Positions 15,636-24,872 of a stretch of DNA of 64,000 bases are shown here, in pieces (position 1 is the stretch's first letter; every line of letters starts with the position of its first letter). A program made the position numbers and the translations under genes. Origin of the DNA: Fredinandcohnia aciditolerans (GTDB lineage Bacteria > Bacillota > Bacilli > Bacillales > Bacillaceae_L); contig QGHH01000008.1 in NCBI GenBank assembly GCA_003640645.1, positions 103,847 through 167,846 on the forward strand. Reading direction: 5' to 3'. Below the pieces are notes generated by a model. That model ran no database searches, was not told the origin of the DNA, and worked only from the letters and a program-made list of their open reading frames with translations.

Positions 15636-17651
15636 TTAGCCAGCGATTGAATTTTTACCTTGCTGCAGTTGATACATTTGATAGTACTTCCCTTTCCTTT
15701 GCATCAGTTCGTCATGGTTTCCTCGCTCGACGATTTGTCCTCGGTCAAGAACGAGAATTTGATCCGCATTTTTTATAGTCGATAAACGATGAGCAATAAT
15801 GAAGGTTGTTCGTCCCTTCTTTAATACCTCTAACGCATCTTGGATAATTGCCTCTGTTTCTGTATCAATACTTGCCGTGGCTTCATCAAGAATGAGGATT
15901 GAAGGGTCGAAGGCAAGTGCTCGTGCGAAGGAAATAAGCTGTCTTTGTCCTGATGACAATGTACTTCCTTTCTCGATCACAGGCTCATCGTATCCTTTTG
16001 GCAGGCTTTTCAGCAGTTGGTCTGCCCCAACATCCTTCAATGCCTTTTCAACCTTTTCTCTTGATATTGAAGGGTCGTCTAGACTCACATTCGTTGCAAT
16101 GGTACCAGTAAAAAGGTAAGGATCCTGCAATACAATTCCCATGTGTTTACGCAGTTGCTGTTTCGGAATATCATTTATATTTTTCCCGTCAATCAATATT
16201 TGTCCTTCCTTTATATCATAAAAACGGAACAGTAAATTCATGATTGAACTCTTTCCAGAACCCGTATGACCAACAAGCGCTACGGTCTCACCTTGCATTG
16301 CTTCAAAGGAAATATCTTTTAGAACATATTCCCCTTCTTTGTAACCAAAGTTAACATGATTAAACTCAACATTTCCTTTGTAACGAGGTAGTTTCTCCTC
16401 ATTTACATCGACACCTTCTAAGTCGAGAAGCGTAAAGACCCGTTCACCCGCTACTAATGATTGTTCTAAAATCGCCAATTGGTTGACCATACCAGTAATT
16501 GGCTGAAAGAGTCGATTCAAATAGTCAACAAAAGCATATAAGACACCTAAAGAAATAACGCTGTTTGCAGACAAGGATGCTCCTCCAAAATACCAGATTA
16601 ATGCTACGAATGATACATTTCGGAGAACCCCAACAAGGTTGAAAGAAGTTAAAGCGTTTAAACTTAGTAGCTTATTTTGATAAGAAAAATGTTTCTCATT
16701 AAGCTCTTCAAATTCCTTTCGGGATTCTTCTTGTCTCTTAAAGGCCTGGATAATAGTCATCCCTTGAATGGACTCGTTGATCATTCCATTGATTTCACTT
16801 AACAGTGAGCGAATCCTATGATTATACTTTGAAGCGTATATCCGGTATACCTTAATCCAAATAACTAAGATTGGAACAAGGATTAAGCAAATTAGAGCAA
16901 GCTTTACCTCTAATAAAAATAACGCGATAAATATCCCAGTGATGTATATAATACTTGAGAAAAAATTAGCTAAAACTGTTACATATAGTTCTCGGATTGC
17001 TTCCGTATCATTGGTGATTCTTGAAACCACTTTACCAGCTGGCAAATTATCAAAATACTGTATCGGCAACCGCTGTATATGAGCAAATACATCCTGGCGC
17101 ATCTTTTGAATAATACGATTTGAGGATGTTTGCAATAAAAAGCGTTGCCCAAAGTGAAAAATGGATGCAACTACTAAGAGACCAAAATAGGCCACAATTA
17201 ATTTAATGAGCTTTGGAATCTCAGGTCGATAAAAAGCGAGCAACTCATCAACGGATAATTTTGATGCAGGGTATATGAGTGTTTCACCATTTCTACTAAT
17301 TTCAAGATTTCCATTTTTCACAGTTCGTTCCCCATCAAATTCGATTGTCCCATCCACAAAATAATAAGAGCGGCCAACCTGTAAAATACGGGATTCGTCA
17401 CCCTTATCCTCACCCGCTAAGAAATTATCAGAACGCTTATACCAAGTATTGTTGTATTCTACAGCATCCATACTTTCAGTCGTTACATACCATTTATTCT
17501 CGATTCCTAAAATATGGTCATCAATCATAGTCTTTGCAATGAATGGACCCGTTAATTCAGCTGCAACTGCGAGCGACAGCATTATTAGCGCTGAAATAAT
17601 CATTTTCTTATAAAGGAGTGCATAAGATACGAGACGTTTTCCTACGTTCAT
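15636..17651 (-). CDS. bmrD: Heterodimeric ABC multidrug exporter subunit BmrD (YheH)
   Basis: 671 residues: a six-helix membrane domain with a large extracytoplasmic insertion between the first two helices (about residues 40-135), then the nucleotide-binding domain. Walker A GHTGSGKSS, signature LSSGQRQL, Walker B ILILDEATASID with the catalytic Glu present, and H-loop IIAHRLSTI. The insertion and length match YheH. The four-base overlap with yheI shows coupling. The pair exports drugs and is induced by translation inhibitors in B. subtilis. Confidence 0.92.
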   Translation of the reverse strand: MNVGKRLVSYALLYKKMIISALIMLSLAVAAELTGPFIAKTMIDDHILGIENKWYVTTESMDAVEYNNTWYKRSDNFLAGEDKGDESRILQVGRSYYFVDGTIEFDGERTVKNGNLEISRNGETLIYPASKLSVDELLAFYRPEIPKLIKLIVAYFGLLVVASIFHFGQRFLLQTSSNRIIQKMRQDVFAHIQRLPIQYFDNLPAGKVVSRITNDTEAIRELYVTVLANFFSSIIYITGIFIALFLLEVKLALICLILVPILVIWIKVYRIYASKYNHRIRSLLSEINGMINESIQGMTIIQAFKRQEESRKEFEELNEKHFSYQNKLLSLNALTSFNLVGVLRNVSFVALIWYFGGASLSANSVISLGVLYAFVDYLNRLFQPITGMVNQLAILEQSLVAGERVFTLLDLEGVDVNEEKLPRYKGNVEFNHVNFGYKEGEYVLKDISFEAMQGETVALVGHTGSGKSSIMNLLFRFYDIKEGQILIDGKNINDIPKQQLRKHMGIVLQDPYLFTGTIATNVSLDDPSISREKVEKALKDVGADQLLKSLPKGYDEPVIEKGSTLSSGQRQLISFARALAFDPSILILDEATASIDTETEAIIQDALEVLKKGRTTFIIAHRLSTIKNADQILVLDRGQIVERGNHDELMQRKGKYYQMYQLQQGKNSIAG

Positions 17652-19402
17652 GCTGTCACCCCACTTTCTGTTAGTTCTACCTGTTGTCGGTCAAATTGTT
17701 CTTTGTACCAACCGTTCATGGCTAATAGATGTAAGTGTGTTCCCTCTTCAATTATTCGACCATCCTCTAACACAACTATCCAATCCGCATGCTCTACGGC
17801 AGATAATCTATGAGTCGTAATAATAGTTGTTTTTCCTGCACGCTCTTTTCGAATATTTTCAATGATTTTAGTTTCTGTTTTCGCATCAACTGCTGATAAT
17901 GAATCGTCTAAAATAAGAATTCCCGGATTGATTAATAAAGCACGTGCTATTGAGATTCTTTGCTTTTGCCCACCTGATAACGCTACCCCTTTTTCACCTA
18001 CAAGAGTCTGTAAACCGTCGGGAAGCATTGTTAAATCTTTGGTAAAGTATGCAAGTTCGATGGCCTTTTTTAGCTCATCATCTGTTGCTTCCTTATTGCC
18101 AAATAGGATATTCTCACGAACTGATCGAGAAAATAAAATATGGTCCTGTGGTACATAACCAACCCAACCGTGAAGTGTCTCAATAGGAATGCGGTCAATT
18201 GGTGTCCCGGAAATCATAAGTTCTCCTTTACCAACAGGATACTCACGAAGCAACTGCTTTACAAGTGTTGTCTTCCCGCTTCCTGTTTTACCTACAACTC
18301 CTAAAGTGCCCCCCTTATTTATAGTAAGAGTAACATCTTCAAGGTTTTTCACTGTTGATGAAGGATATTGGAATGTCACTTGATGAAATTCGATTTGTTC
18401 AGGCAACTCGATTTTTATTGTATTTTTGTGATTTGTAACATCTGGCTGATAGGCTAGTGTTTCATTCACACGGTCGAGTGATGCATTTCCCCGCTGCATG
18501 ATGTTGATGAGTTCACCGATTGCTAACATCGGCCAAATCATCATTCCAAGATATACGTTGAAAGAAACAAGTTCCCCAAGAGTAATTACATTATGAAATA
18601 CGAGATTGGCCCCATATCCAAGGCCAATTAAATAACTTAATCCCACTAAAATCTTCATTGTTGGATCAAACAAGGCATCAATTTTCGCTACCTTTATATT
18701 TTTTCGAAAAACATCTTCAGTCAAATGACTAAAGCGTTGTTCATCCGCTTTTTCTTGAACATACGCACGAATTACACGAATTCCAGCAATCGATTCGAGT
18801 ACTTGGTCATTCAAGGTTCCAAACGAGTCCTGAGCTTCCATAAACCGTTGATGAATTTTCTTTCCGTAAATATTCATAATGATCGCCATAATCGGGAGTG
18901 GAATCAGTGCAGCAAATGTTAGCTTCCAGCTTATTAAAAATCCCATCGTAAGAAGAATTGTCAGCATAAAAATACTGGAATCCACTAAAGTTAATATCCC
19001 AAACCCGGCTGTTTGAGAAACAGATTTTAAGTCATTTGTCGCACGAGCCATCAAATCACCAGTTCGATTTTTCTCATAAAAACTAGGCTTCATGATTAGC
19101 AGATGCCTCATAAATCGCCCTCTTAAGATTCTCTCTACGAGATAGGCACCGCCAAATAATTGATACATCCAAATATAAGTGATTCCGTAAATAACAAGAG
19201 CTAAAGCTACTAAAAATAATAGATATTGGACTATTTTTTCAGAGGTTAGTGTTCCAATATAAATTTCATCAATCGCTAGACCTATTATCTTAGGAGGTAT
19301 AATTTCTAAAATACCTACAATTGTTAGCAATATAATAGCAACGGTGTATCTTTTCCAATATTGTTTAAAAAACCATCTTAATTTTCCTAGAACTGAAAAC
19401 AT
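17648..19402 (-). CDS. bmrC: Heterodimeric ABC multidrug exporter subunit BmrC (YheI)
   Basis: 584 residues with a membrane domain (about 1-310) and ATPase domain: Walker A GKTGSGKTT, signature LSGGQKQR, Walker B ILILDDSLSAVD, H-loop ITTHRLSAV. The catalytic Glu after Walker B is Asp, giving the degenerate ATP site expected of one half of a heterodimer; BmrD carries the normal Glu. Ribosome site GAAGGGAGAGG. Expression is probably set by the leader-peptide attenuator at 19549-19737. Confidence 0.92.
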   Translation of the reverse strand: MFSVLGKLRWFFKQYWKRYTVAIILLTIVGILEIIPPKIIGLAIDEIYIGTLTSEKIVQYLLFLVALALVIYGITYIWMYQLFGGAYLVERILRGRFMRHLLIMKPSFYEKNRTGDLMARATNDLKSVSQTAGFGILTLVDSSIFMLTILLTMGFLISWKLTFAALIPLPIMAIIMNIYGKKIHQRFMEAQDSFGTLNDQVLESIAGIRVIRAYVQEKADEQRFSHLTEDVFRKNIKVAKIDALFDPTMKILVGLSYLIGLGYGANLVFHNVITLGELVSFNVYLGMMIWPMLAIGELINIMQRGNASLDRVNETLAYQPDVTNHKNTIKIELPEQIEFHQVTFQYPSSTVKNLEDVTLTINKGGTLGVVGKTGSGKTTLVKQLLREYPVGKGELMISGTPIDRIPIETLHGWVGYVPQDHILFSRSVRENILFGNKEATDDELKKAIELAYFTKDLTMLPDGLQTLVGEKGVALSGGQKQRISIARALLINPGILILDDSLSAVDAKTETKIIENIRKERAGKTTIITTHRLSAVEHADWIVVLEDGRIIEEGTHLHLLAMNGWYKEQFDRQQVELTESGVTA

Positions 19403-19432
19403 TGGTATCCTCTCCCTTCACATTCCACTGTT

Positions 19433-19483
19433 CTAACCGCTTTCTGGATCTCCGACATATTTCAATGCAATAATCACATTCAT
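19433..19483 (-). CDS. Short 16-codon frame just upstream of bmrC
   Basis: ATG preceded by TAAGGGAGGAAG opens MNVIIALKYVGDPESG and stops 30 bp before bmrC. The ribosome site is as good as those of the real genes. It lies after the attenuator hairpin, so it would be translated only in read-through mRNA and might couple translation into bmrC. No homologue is known to me. Confidence 0.4.
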   Translation of the reverse strand: MNVIIALKYVGDPESG

Positions 19484-19548
19484 TTCAACTTCCTCCCTTA
19501 GTATTTTTATAGTAAACGACCTTGAGGTTGTTGTACCCAAAAAGACGC

Positions 19549-19669
19549 AAAAAGGGCATACCGGCGCAAGCGCGATATGCCCTAAAAAGCACATAAAAAC
19601 ACACGTCCGCAGAGCGTGACCTGTGTATCCTTTGTGTAGATGTTAATTTTGATAGTCGTGGACTATCAA
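19549..19669 (-). promoter_or_regulatory. Transcription attenuator of bmrCD
   Basis: Three hairpins in order on the minus strand: TTGATAGTC/GACTATCAA at 19649-19669, overlapping the leader-peptide stop; an ACAC..GTC.CGC/GCG.GAC.GTGTGT stem at 19597-19626 followed by T5; and GGGCATA/TATGCCC at 19554-19582 with a GC-rich core followed by T5 at 19549-19553. This is the layout of ribosome-mediated attenuation known for B. subtilis bmrBCD. Confidence 0.75.
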
Positions 19670-19737
19670 TCCATATTTACAATAGGAAGGGTCACGAATT
19701 GTATAAAGTTAATTGGAAAAATCTTTAGCTTTTTCAT
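19666..19737 (-). CDS. Leader peptide of bmrCD (BmrB-equivalent, 23 residues)
   Basis: ATG at 19737 is preceded by GGAAGGGAGGG and opens MKKLKIFPINFIQF, ending PIVNMD. The frame stops inside the first attenuator hairpin, so a stalled ribosome would remove that hairpin. B. subtilis BmrB is about 54 residues, so this leader is much shorter and I see no clear sequence similarity; the role is inferred from position. Confidence 0.6.
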   Translation of the reverse strand: MKKLKIFPINFIQFVTLPIVNMD

Positions 19738-19782
19738 TTCGTTACCCTCCCTTCCATTTTGTAGTAATCTTAATACTTTGTT

Positions 19783-19812
19783 AGATTACCATCATGGACA
19801 TGTTATTGTCAA
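19783..19812 (-). promoter_or_regulatory. SigA-type promoter of the bmr operon
   Basis: Minus strand TTGACA (19807-19812), 18-bp spacer, TAATCT (19783-19788), about 45 bp upstream of the leader-peptide start. Confidence 0.6.
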
Positions 19813-19846
19813 TCACTAGTTTTTCGACAAGTTCCTCAATTTCAAA

Positions 19847-20866
19847 TTATCCCAAATATCGATGGTAAAGGCTTTTAGCCTCTAATAAATCCTTTGTTCC
19901 ATGAATGAGAACACGTCCATCTTTGAAAATGACCATTCGGTTTTGTCCTTTCTGAAATGATAGTAAGTATGGGTTTCTTTCGACCTTGCCTCCTTGGGCG
20001 GATAAAAGCTCGGCAAGAGAATCTAAATCTCTTTCGATTTTTTCACTAGGTCGTATTTGAACAGAATCTCGTCCACATAAAACAGCTGACTTTGTTTGAT
20101 TTTCATAGGATAAAAAAGGATAGGTTGGATTTGTTCCACAGGAAAGACAGCTTTCCTTTTTCACACGATCAACCTTAATCGCGGTATGTTGATTTTTCCA
20201 TAAATCAAATGAAACTAATTTACTGCGTAATGCATCGTAATCCTCAACCAATATTTTTAATGCTTCGGTTACCTGATAGGCTACCACCATCTGTACAGCT
20301 GGGCTAATAATTCCCACCGTATCACATGTTAGTCCACCCATCGGTACGGTTTCTAAGAGGCAATGCAGACATGGTGTTTGACCAGGAAGAATAGCATAGC
20401 TAATTCCATAGCTCCCAACGCATGCCCCGTAAATCCAAGGAATCTTATACTTTTGTGAAGCATCATTTAAGAGCATTCTTATGTCAAAATTATCGGTAGC
20501 ATCAATTATTAAATCAACATGATCAATGATATTTTCAATCTCTTGAATGGAAACATCCATGACATGAGCCCGGATATCGACTTCTGAATTTATTTTTTCT
20601 AAGCGTTGTTTTGCTGCAACAGCTTTTGGTAAACGATTGGCTGCATCTTCTTCACTATATAATTGCTGTCTTTGTAAATTTGTCCATTCTACATAATCAC
20701 GGTCTACAATTGTTAACTTTCCAATTCCAGCTCGCACCAGTCCCTCAGCACTGCCCGTACCTAGTGCACCAGCACCTACAATTAACACATGCTTACTTCT
20801 AATCTTCTTTTGTCCTTCCAATCCAATTGGAGTAAATAACTCTTGGCGAGAATAGCGTTCAGTCAC
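19847..20866 (-). CDS. ThiF/MoeB/HesA-family adenylyltransferase
   Basis: 339 residues. The E1-like fold shows a nucleotide loop VGAGALGTGSAEGLVRAG (about residues 30-47), DYVEWTNLQRQ with the conserved N-x-x-R-Q, and two zinc CxxC pairs (CLHC and CLSC). Such enzymes adenylate the C-terminus of a sulfur carrier, ThiS or MoaD. It is the last gene of the TPP-riboswitch operon, which points to ThiF for thiazole synthesis, although no thiS, thiG or thiO is present here. The last 70 residues are divergent. GTG start. Confidence 0.82.
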   Translation of the reverse strand: MTERYSRQELFTPIGLEGQKKIRSKHVLIVGAGALGTGSAEGLVRAGIGKLTIVDRDYVEWTNLQRQQLYSEEDAANRLPKAVAAKQRLEKINSEVDIRAHVMDVSIQEIENIIDHVDLIIDATDNFDIRMLLNDASQKYKIPWIYGACVGSYGISYAILPGQTPCLHCLLETVPMGGLTCDTVGIISPAVQMVVAYQVTEALKILVEDYDALRSKLVSFDLWKNQHTAIKVDRVKKESCLSCGTNPTYPFLSYENQTKSAVLCGRDSVQIRPSEKIERDLDSLAELLSAQGGKVERNPYLLSFQKGQNRMVIFKDGRVLIHGTKDLLEAKSLYHRYLG

Positions 20867-20971
20867 CCCACATCAATCCTTCCTTCAAACTCCTAAATCC
20901 CAAAATATCTTATTCCTTAGCTTGAAATTATCGTAACACATCTAGTTCCTTTCCATGAAATAACCAGACTC

Positions 20972-21742
20972 CTAAAGTAAAAATAATGGATTGGAAAGAT
21001 AATAACCAAGACTTACCATAATCACGAAATATAGAATAAAAACCAAATCATACTTTGAAAGAGTCAGTTCATAATAGAATGTACGATTATTTTGATTCGA
21101 AAAGCGCTTTGCCTCCATAGCAACTGCAATCCGATGTGCTCGTCTAATACTTTGTGATAATAACGGAATCGAATATGCTTTTAGTTTAATAAAGATAGAG
21201 CGAATCCCTTTTTGGTGTTCAATCCCACGAACGCGCAATGCATTTTGAATCGTTTGGAACTCTTCTATCATAATGGGAATTAACCGTAATCCAGCCATAA
21301 AGCTATATGCATATTTAGGTGGCAATTTTAGCTGCTGCATCAACGAATAAAAAAGAAAAACAGGCCGCGTCGTTAAAGCAAACGTTAAGCCTAGACCCGC
21401 AAATATAATTCCTCTAAAACCAACAACTAACCCTTTATAGATGCTTTCCTCGGAGATTGTTATAAGTCCCCACTTAAATAGTACCGTCTCTCCTTTACCA
21501 AATAGAATCATAGATGATGAGGTTGAGAGAAAAATAAGCAAGAATGGCAATGTAAATAGAATGATTCGTTTAAATGAATGTCCAGTGAATCCAAAAAATA
21601 AGATAAACACGACCACTGAAATATGAATAAGAAGCTGAAGAGTATCAATGAATAATACTGCAATACATAAACTGATTAGTACGAATAGCTTTATACTTGG
21701 ATTTATTCGATGTAGCCATGTATCTTTACTTAAAAGTTCCAT
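20972..21742 (-). CDS. ykoC: ECF transporter T component YkoC (thiamin precursor uptake)
   Basis: 256 residues, integral membrane protein with about five to six hydrophobic segments. Cytoplasmic coupling helices carry the EcfT-type motifs ALRVRGIE and AMEAKRF. It lies 20 bp downstream of the double ATPase and follows YkoE, as in B. subtilis ykoEDC. It links the ATPase to the substrate-binding S component for a thiamin-related hydroxymethylpyrimidine. Confidence 0.88.
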   Translation of the reverse strand: MELLSKDTWLHRINPSIKLFVLISLCIAVLFIDTLQLLIHISVVVFILFFGFTGHSFKRIILFTLPFLLIFLSTSSSMILFGKGETVLFKWGLITISEESIYKGLVVGFRGIIFAGLGLTFALTTRPVFLFYSLMQQLKLPPKYAYSFMAGLRLIPIMIEEFQTIQNALRVRGIEHQKGIRSIFIKLKAYSIPLLSQSIRRAHRIAVAMEAKRFSNQNNRTFYYELTLSKYDLVFILYFVIMVSLGYYLSNPLFLL

Positions 21743-21762
21743 GAGTAATTTCCTTTCCCTGT

Positions 21763-23226
21763 TTACACTTTCAAGAGGCTAAGATTTACTTTCACCTGAT
21801 TCAACAATTGATCTTTTACTAATCTCCCATTCTCAATAGTCCAACTTCTTGTCGCAAAAAACTCTTCAATTTTTTCATCGTGAGTAACCATAATGATTGT
21901 CTTGTTCTTTTGTCTATACTTTTCTAGTAAAATAAGAAGGGCAAACGTATTTTTTGAGTCAAGTCCAAATGTAGGCTCATCTAGTAAAAGTATTTGCTGA
22001 TCTCTTACAATAGAAGCTGCTACACTTAATCTTCTTTTTTGTCCCATAGATAATTGGTAAGGATGTTTGTTTTGATGTTCTATGAGGTGAAAGATTCGTA
22101 GTAGTTCCTCTACGGTCTCAGATATTTCTAGTTCACTTCGTTTATCAATCCTTAACGAATACGCAATTTCCTCATAAACAGAGTTTGTTACAAATTGAAG
22201 CTCCGGGTTTTGAAATACAAAGGTCATGACGTGATCGAGCTTTTTTGTGGTTGTAACTACTTCTCCAAATAATGAATAGTGACCTTTTGTTCGAATGAAT
22301 TGCATGAGGGAGTGAAGCAGGGTACTTTTCCCAGCACCATTTCTCCCCTTGACCACAATCCACTCTCCTTCCTGAACTTGAACATCGTTAATATATATTT
22401 TTTCCTTTTTCTGTCTATATCCCTTAAAATCCTCTAGTCGAATAGATGGGGGATTAAACTCTGCCGTATTAATAGATTGCATCCATTTAAAGTCTTGAAC
22501 AAAGTGATCCCAGACTCCTGGATACCAAATACCTTGTTCGTTGATGACCGTTTTATAATTTGAAAAAATTTCAGTTTTAGATCCATCTGCAATAATCTCT
22601 CCAGCTTCGTTGAAAAGGATTATACGATCAACAATTGGAAGGACGTGCTCCAGTTTATGCTCTACGATGACCACTGTTTTATCCACCATAACATTTCTTA
22701 TCACTTCCCAAATTTCCTGTGTCCCAGCTGGATCAAGCATGGATGAAGGCTCATCTAAAAATAATACGTCTGGCTCTAATGCCAATACAGATGCTATGGC
22801 TAAACGTTGTTTCATTCCTCCTGACAAGGTTTGGATGTTTGTGTGGATATCTTCCAAATCTAATCCAACTTGCTCTAAAAGACTTTTTATCCGTTCATCC
22901 ATTTGATCCCTAGGAATTTGTAAATTTTCTAAGACAAATGCAAGTTCCTCATCAACATAAGGCATGCAAAACTGTGAATCAGGATCCTGAAAAACATAGC
23001 CCCATGCTTTGGGGATCTGTAACTTATCTACCTTCATTGGTAATTCTATCGAGTTTGGGATAATCCCGCTTAACACTTGAAGAATTGTTGACTTTCCACA
23101 ACCTGAAGGCCCGAGAATTAATATTTTCTCCCCTTTTTTAATATGGCAAGATAAGTCCTTAAAAAGCAAGGACTTATCTCCAGGAAATGTTAAACGTAGG
23201 TGTTCTACAAAGGCAATTGATTCCAT
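21763..23226 (-). CDS. ykoD: ECF transporter double ATPase YkoD
   Basis: 487 residues holding two fused ABC ATPase domains. Domain 1: GPSGCGKST (about 37), LSGGMKQR, VLFLDEPSSMLDP. Domain 2: GRNGAGKST (about 295), LSMGQKRR, ILLLDEPTFGLDS. This fused A1-A2 layout is typical of YkoD and a few other ECF systems. It starts 13 bp after ykoE. It drives uptake with YkoC and YkoE. Confidence 0.92.
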   Translation of the reverse strand: MESIAFVEHLRLTFPGDKSLLFKDLSCHIKKGEKILILGPSGCGKSTILQVLSGIIPNSIELPMKVDKLQIPKAWGYVFQDPDSQFCMPYVDEELAFVLENLQIPRDQMDERIKSLLEQVGLDLEDIHTNIQTLSGGMKQRLAIASVLALEPDVLFLDEPSSMLDPAGTQEIWEVIRNVMVDKTVVIVEHKLEHVLPIVDRIILFNEAGEIIADGSKTEIFSNYKTVINEQGIWYPGVWDHFVQDFKWMQSINTAEFNPPSIRLEDFKGYRQKKEKIYINDVQVQEGEWIVVKGRNGAGKSTLLHSLMQFIRTKGHYSLFGEVVTTTKKLDHVMTFVFQNPELQFVTNSVYEEIAYSLRIDKRSELEISETVEELLRIFHLIEHQNKHPYQLSMGQKRRLSVAASIVRDQQILLLDEPTFGLDSKNTFALLILLEKYRQKNKTIIMVTHDEKIEEFFATRSWTIENGRLVKDQLLNQVKVNLSLLKV

Positions 23227-23239
23227 ATTCGATCCCCTT

Positions 23240-23824
23240 TTATTTTTGATCTAGTGCATCAAAATCACTGCTGGATAGTGGGCGTACAAGTTTTGTTACC
23301 CCTGTCATTTCCAATGCACTAACTAGGTAGTAAGCAAAAACACCAGCAAACAAGATGGAACCCACGAATCTAGCAACTAGGAACAAAATGAGATTCCAGG
23401 CAGCTAAGTCACCTATTTCTCCATACGCAAAATCCATTATTACTGACCCTAGACAAGATAATATAGCTGCCAAGACAACCACAGCAAGATTATATTTTCT
23501 ATATCGAAAGAGCATAAACACTGCTTCAGCAAACAGACCCTGTACAACACCGTACAGCAGAACGGTTAGGCCCCATGGAGACCCTAAAATAAATTCACCT
23601 GAGGCAGCTGCAATTTCTGCTAGCAATGCCACACCAGGTTTACGAATCACAAGATACGCAACAGTCGCTGCAATAAACCACATTCCATAGATTAACTGAT
23701 CGGCATGTAGTCCAATTGGTTTTACAACATAATATAAAGAACCCCAAACAATATAAACAATTCCAAATGCAATGGCGATTACGATCGTAACCAAAATATC
23801 AGTTAGTTTTAATCCTCTGCTCAT
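23240..23824 (-). CDS. ykoE: ECF transporter S component YkoE (thiamin/HMP)
   Basis: 194 residues with about five to six membrane helices. WGSLYYVVKPIG and the region GSPWGLTVLLYGVVQGLFAE mark the YkoE family, the substrate-capturing component for a thiamin-related pyrimidine. It is placed between tenA and ykoD under the TPP riboswitch. YkoF, the soluble partner in B. subtilis, is absent. Confidence 0.9.
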   Translation of the reverse strand: MSRGLKLTDILVTIVIAIAFGIVYIVWGSLYYVVKPIGLHADQLIYGMWFIAATVAYLVIRKPGVALLAEIAAASGEFILGSPWGLTVLLYGVVQGLFAEAVFMLFRYRKYNLAVVVLAAILSCLGSVIMDFAYGEIGDLAAWNLILFLVARFVGSILFAGVFAYYLVSALEMTGVTKLVRPLSSSDFDALDQK

Positions 23825-23849
23825 TAATACCTCTCCTCTTCTCCTTCGT

Positions 23850-24530
23850 TCATACAGATAGCTTTGATTGAACCGGCCAGTTCTCTAATTGGTACGCCAT
23901 TTCCCAAAAGGAGTATTCATATTGACTACTAATCATAAAATGTTCCTTCATGCGGTCACGATCCTCTTGCGACGCTTTTTCTGCCAATTCATTTACTCTA
24001 TCGATCTGTTCTTCAACTAGTTCTTTAAACCAATCCCCACCATACGCAGCAATCCACTCCTGGTAAATCGGCTCTTCTGGTTTGCAATCTTTAAGTTTTT
24101 CACCAATTTCATAATATAGCCAATAACATGGTAATAAAGCAGCAATTATATCACCCAAATGACCAGAATATGCGGCTCTATACAAGTGTGATGTATATGC
24201 ATATGCTGTCGGTGCGGGTTTAAAGTTTTTTCTTTCTTCCTCCGTAATCCCAAGTCTTCCCGAAAAACTTTTATGCAGCGATAGTTCGGCCTCGTAAGTT
24301 CCTTGAGCATGAATAGCAAGCCTGTTTGTTGTATGTAAGTCCTCTGCCTTTGCTGCACCTAAAGATTGTACTTTTGCAAAATGAGTTAAGTAATAGGCAT
24401 CCTGCATGACATAGTAGCGGAAACATTTAATTGGTAATGTACCGTCCCCAATCCCTGTGACAAATGGATGGTCAAAGCTTGCCTCCCAAATATCGTTTGC
24501 CTCTTTACGTATTTCTTCTGAAAATAACAT
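23850..24530 (-). CDS. tenA: TenA aminopyrimidine aminohydrolase (thiaminase II)
   Basis: 226 residues. TenA hydrolyses aminopyrimidine breakdown products of thiamin to HMP. I choose the ATG at 24530 because GGGAGG lies ten bases upstream; an upstream ATG at 24563 contains that ribosome site in its own coding sequence. With this start, D44 (VMQDAYY), Y112, C135 (LLPCYWLY) and E205 fall exactly on the known catalytic positions of TenA. It is the first gene after the TPP riboswitch. Confidence 0.95.
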   Translation of the reverse strand: MLFSEEIRKEANDIWEASFDHPFVTGIGDGTLPIKCFRYYVMQDAYYLTHFAKVQSLGAAKAEDLHTTNRLAIHAQGTYEAELSLHKSFSGRLGITEEERKNFKPAPTAYAYTSHLYRAAYSGHLGDIIAALLPCYWLYYEIGEKLKDCKPEEPIYQEWIAAYGGDWFKELVEEQIDRVNELAEKASQEDRDRMKEHFMISSQYEYSFWEMAYQLENWPVQSKLSV

Positions 24531-24569
24531 TTTCAATTTTCCTCCCTTTACAGTTATTTGCAAAATAAA

Positions 24570-24606
24570 AAACCACCTTCTTTACCAACGTAAAGAAAGT
24601 GGTTTG
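24570..24606 (-). terminator. Riboswitch-controlled terminator upstream of tenA
   Basis: Minus strand AACCACTTTCTTTAC/GTAAAGAAGGTGGTT followed by six T, placed between the TPP aptamer and tenA. This is the expected expression platform. Confidence 0.88.
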
Positions 24607-24639
24607 GATTTAGACAAATTAAAATAAAGAGACCCGTCT

Positions 24640-24790
24640 ACCCACTTCCCTACGCTGGTATCAACCAGATCAGGTTCTAAGGGTCTCAAGGTTATGATAA
24701 AACAATCCTCAATCTCAGCCTTACAGTAAACGATTCAAAGGTATAACCCCATCAATACATTTACCTTATTTAAAGGCACCCCTAGTGGAA
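24640..24790 (-). ncRNA. TPP riboswitch (THI element)
   Basis: Reading the minus strand, AGGGGTGCCTTT, GGCTGAGAT, ACCCTTAGAACCTGATCTGG and ATACCAGCGTAGGGAAGTGG appear in the canonical THI-box order. The GGGGTGCC/GG(G/T).. P1, CTGAGA in the J2-3 region and the CCTGATCTGG/ACCAGCGTAGGGAA core are all intact. A variable arm is longer than usual (about 50 nt between TGAATCG and GGCTGAG). It controls the tenA-ykoEDC-thiF operon. Confidence 0.95.
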
Positions 24791-24872
24791 TAACATTATT
24801 TATGCAATTTTTTCTTATTTCCAATCATAACATGTTGGATTTAATTATCAAGGCTTTTTTAAAGTTTACTAG

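Noticed and set aside
24531-24563. Upstream ATG for tenA adding 11 residues
   Set aside because: The ribosome site GGGAGG lies inside that extension, and catalytic residue numbering fits the later start exactly.
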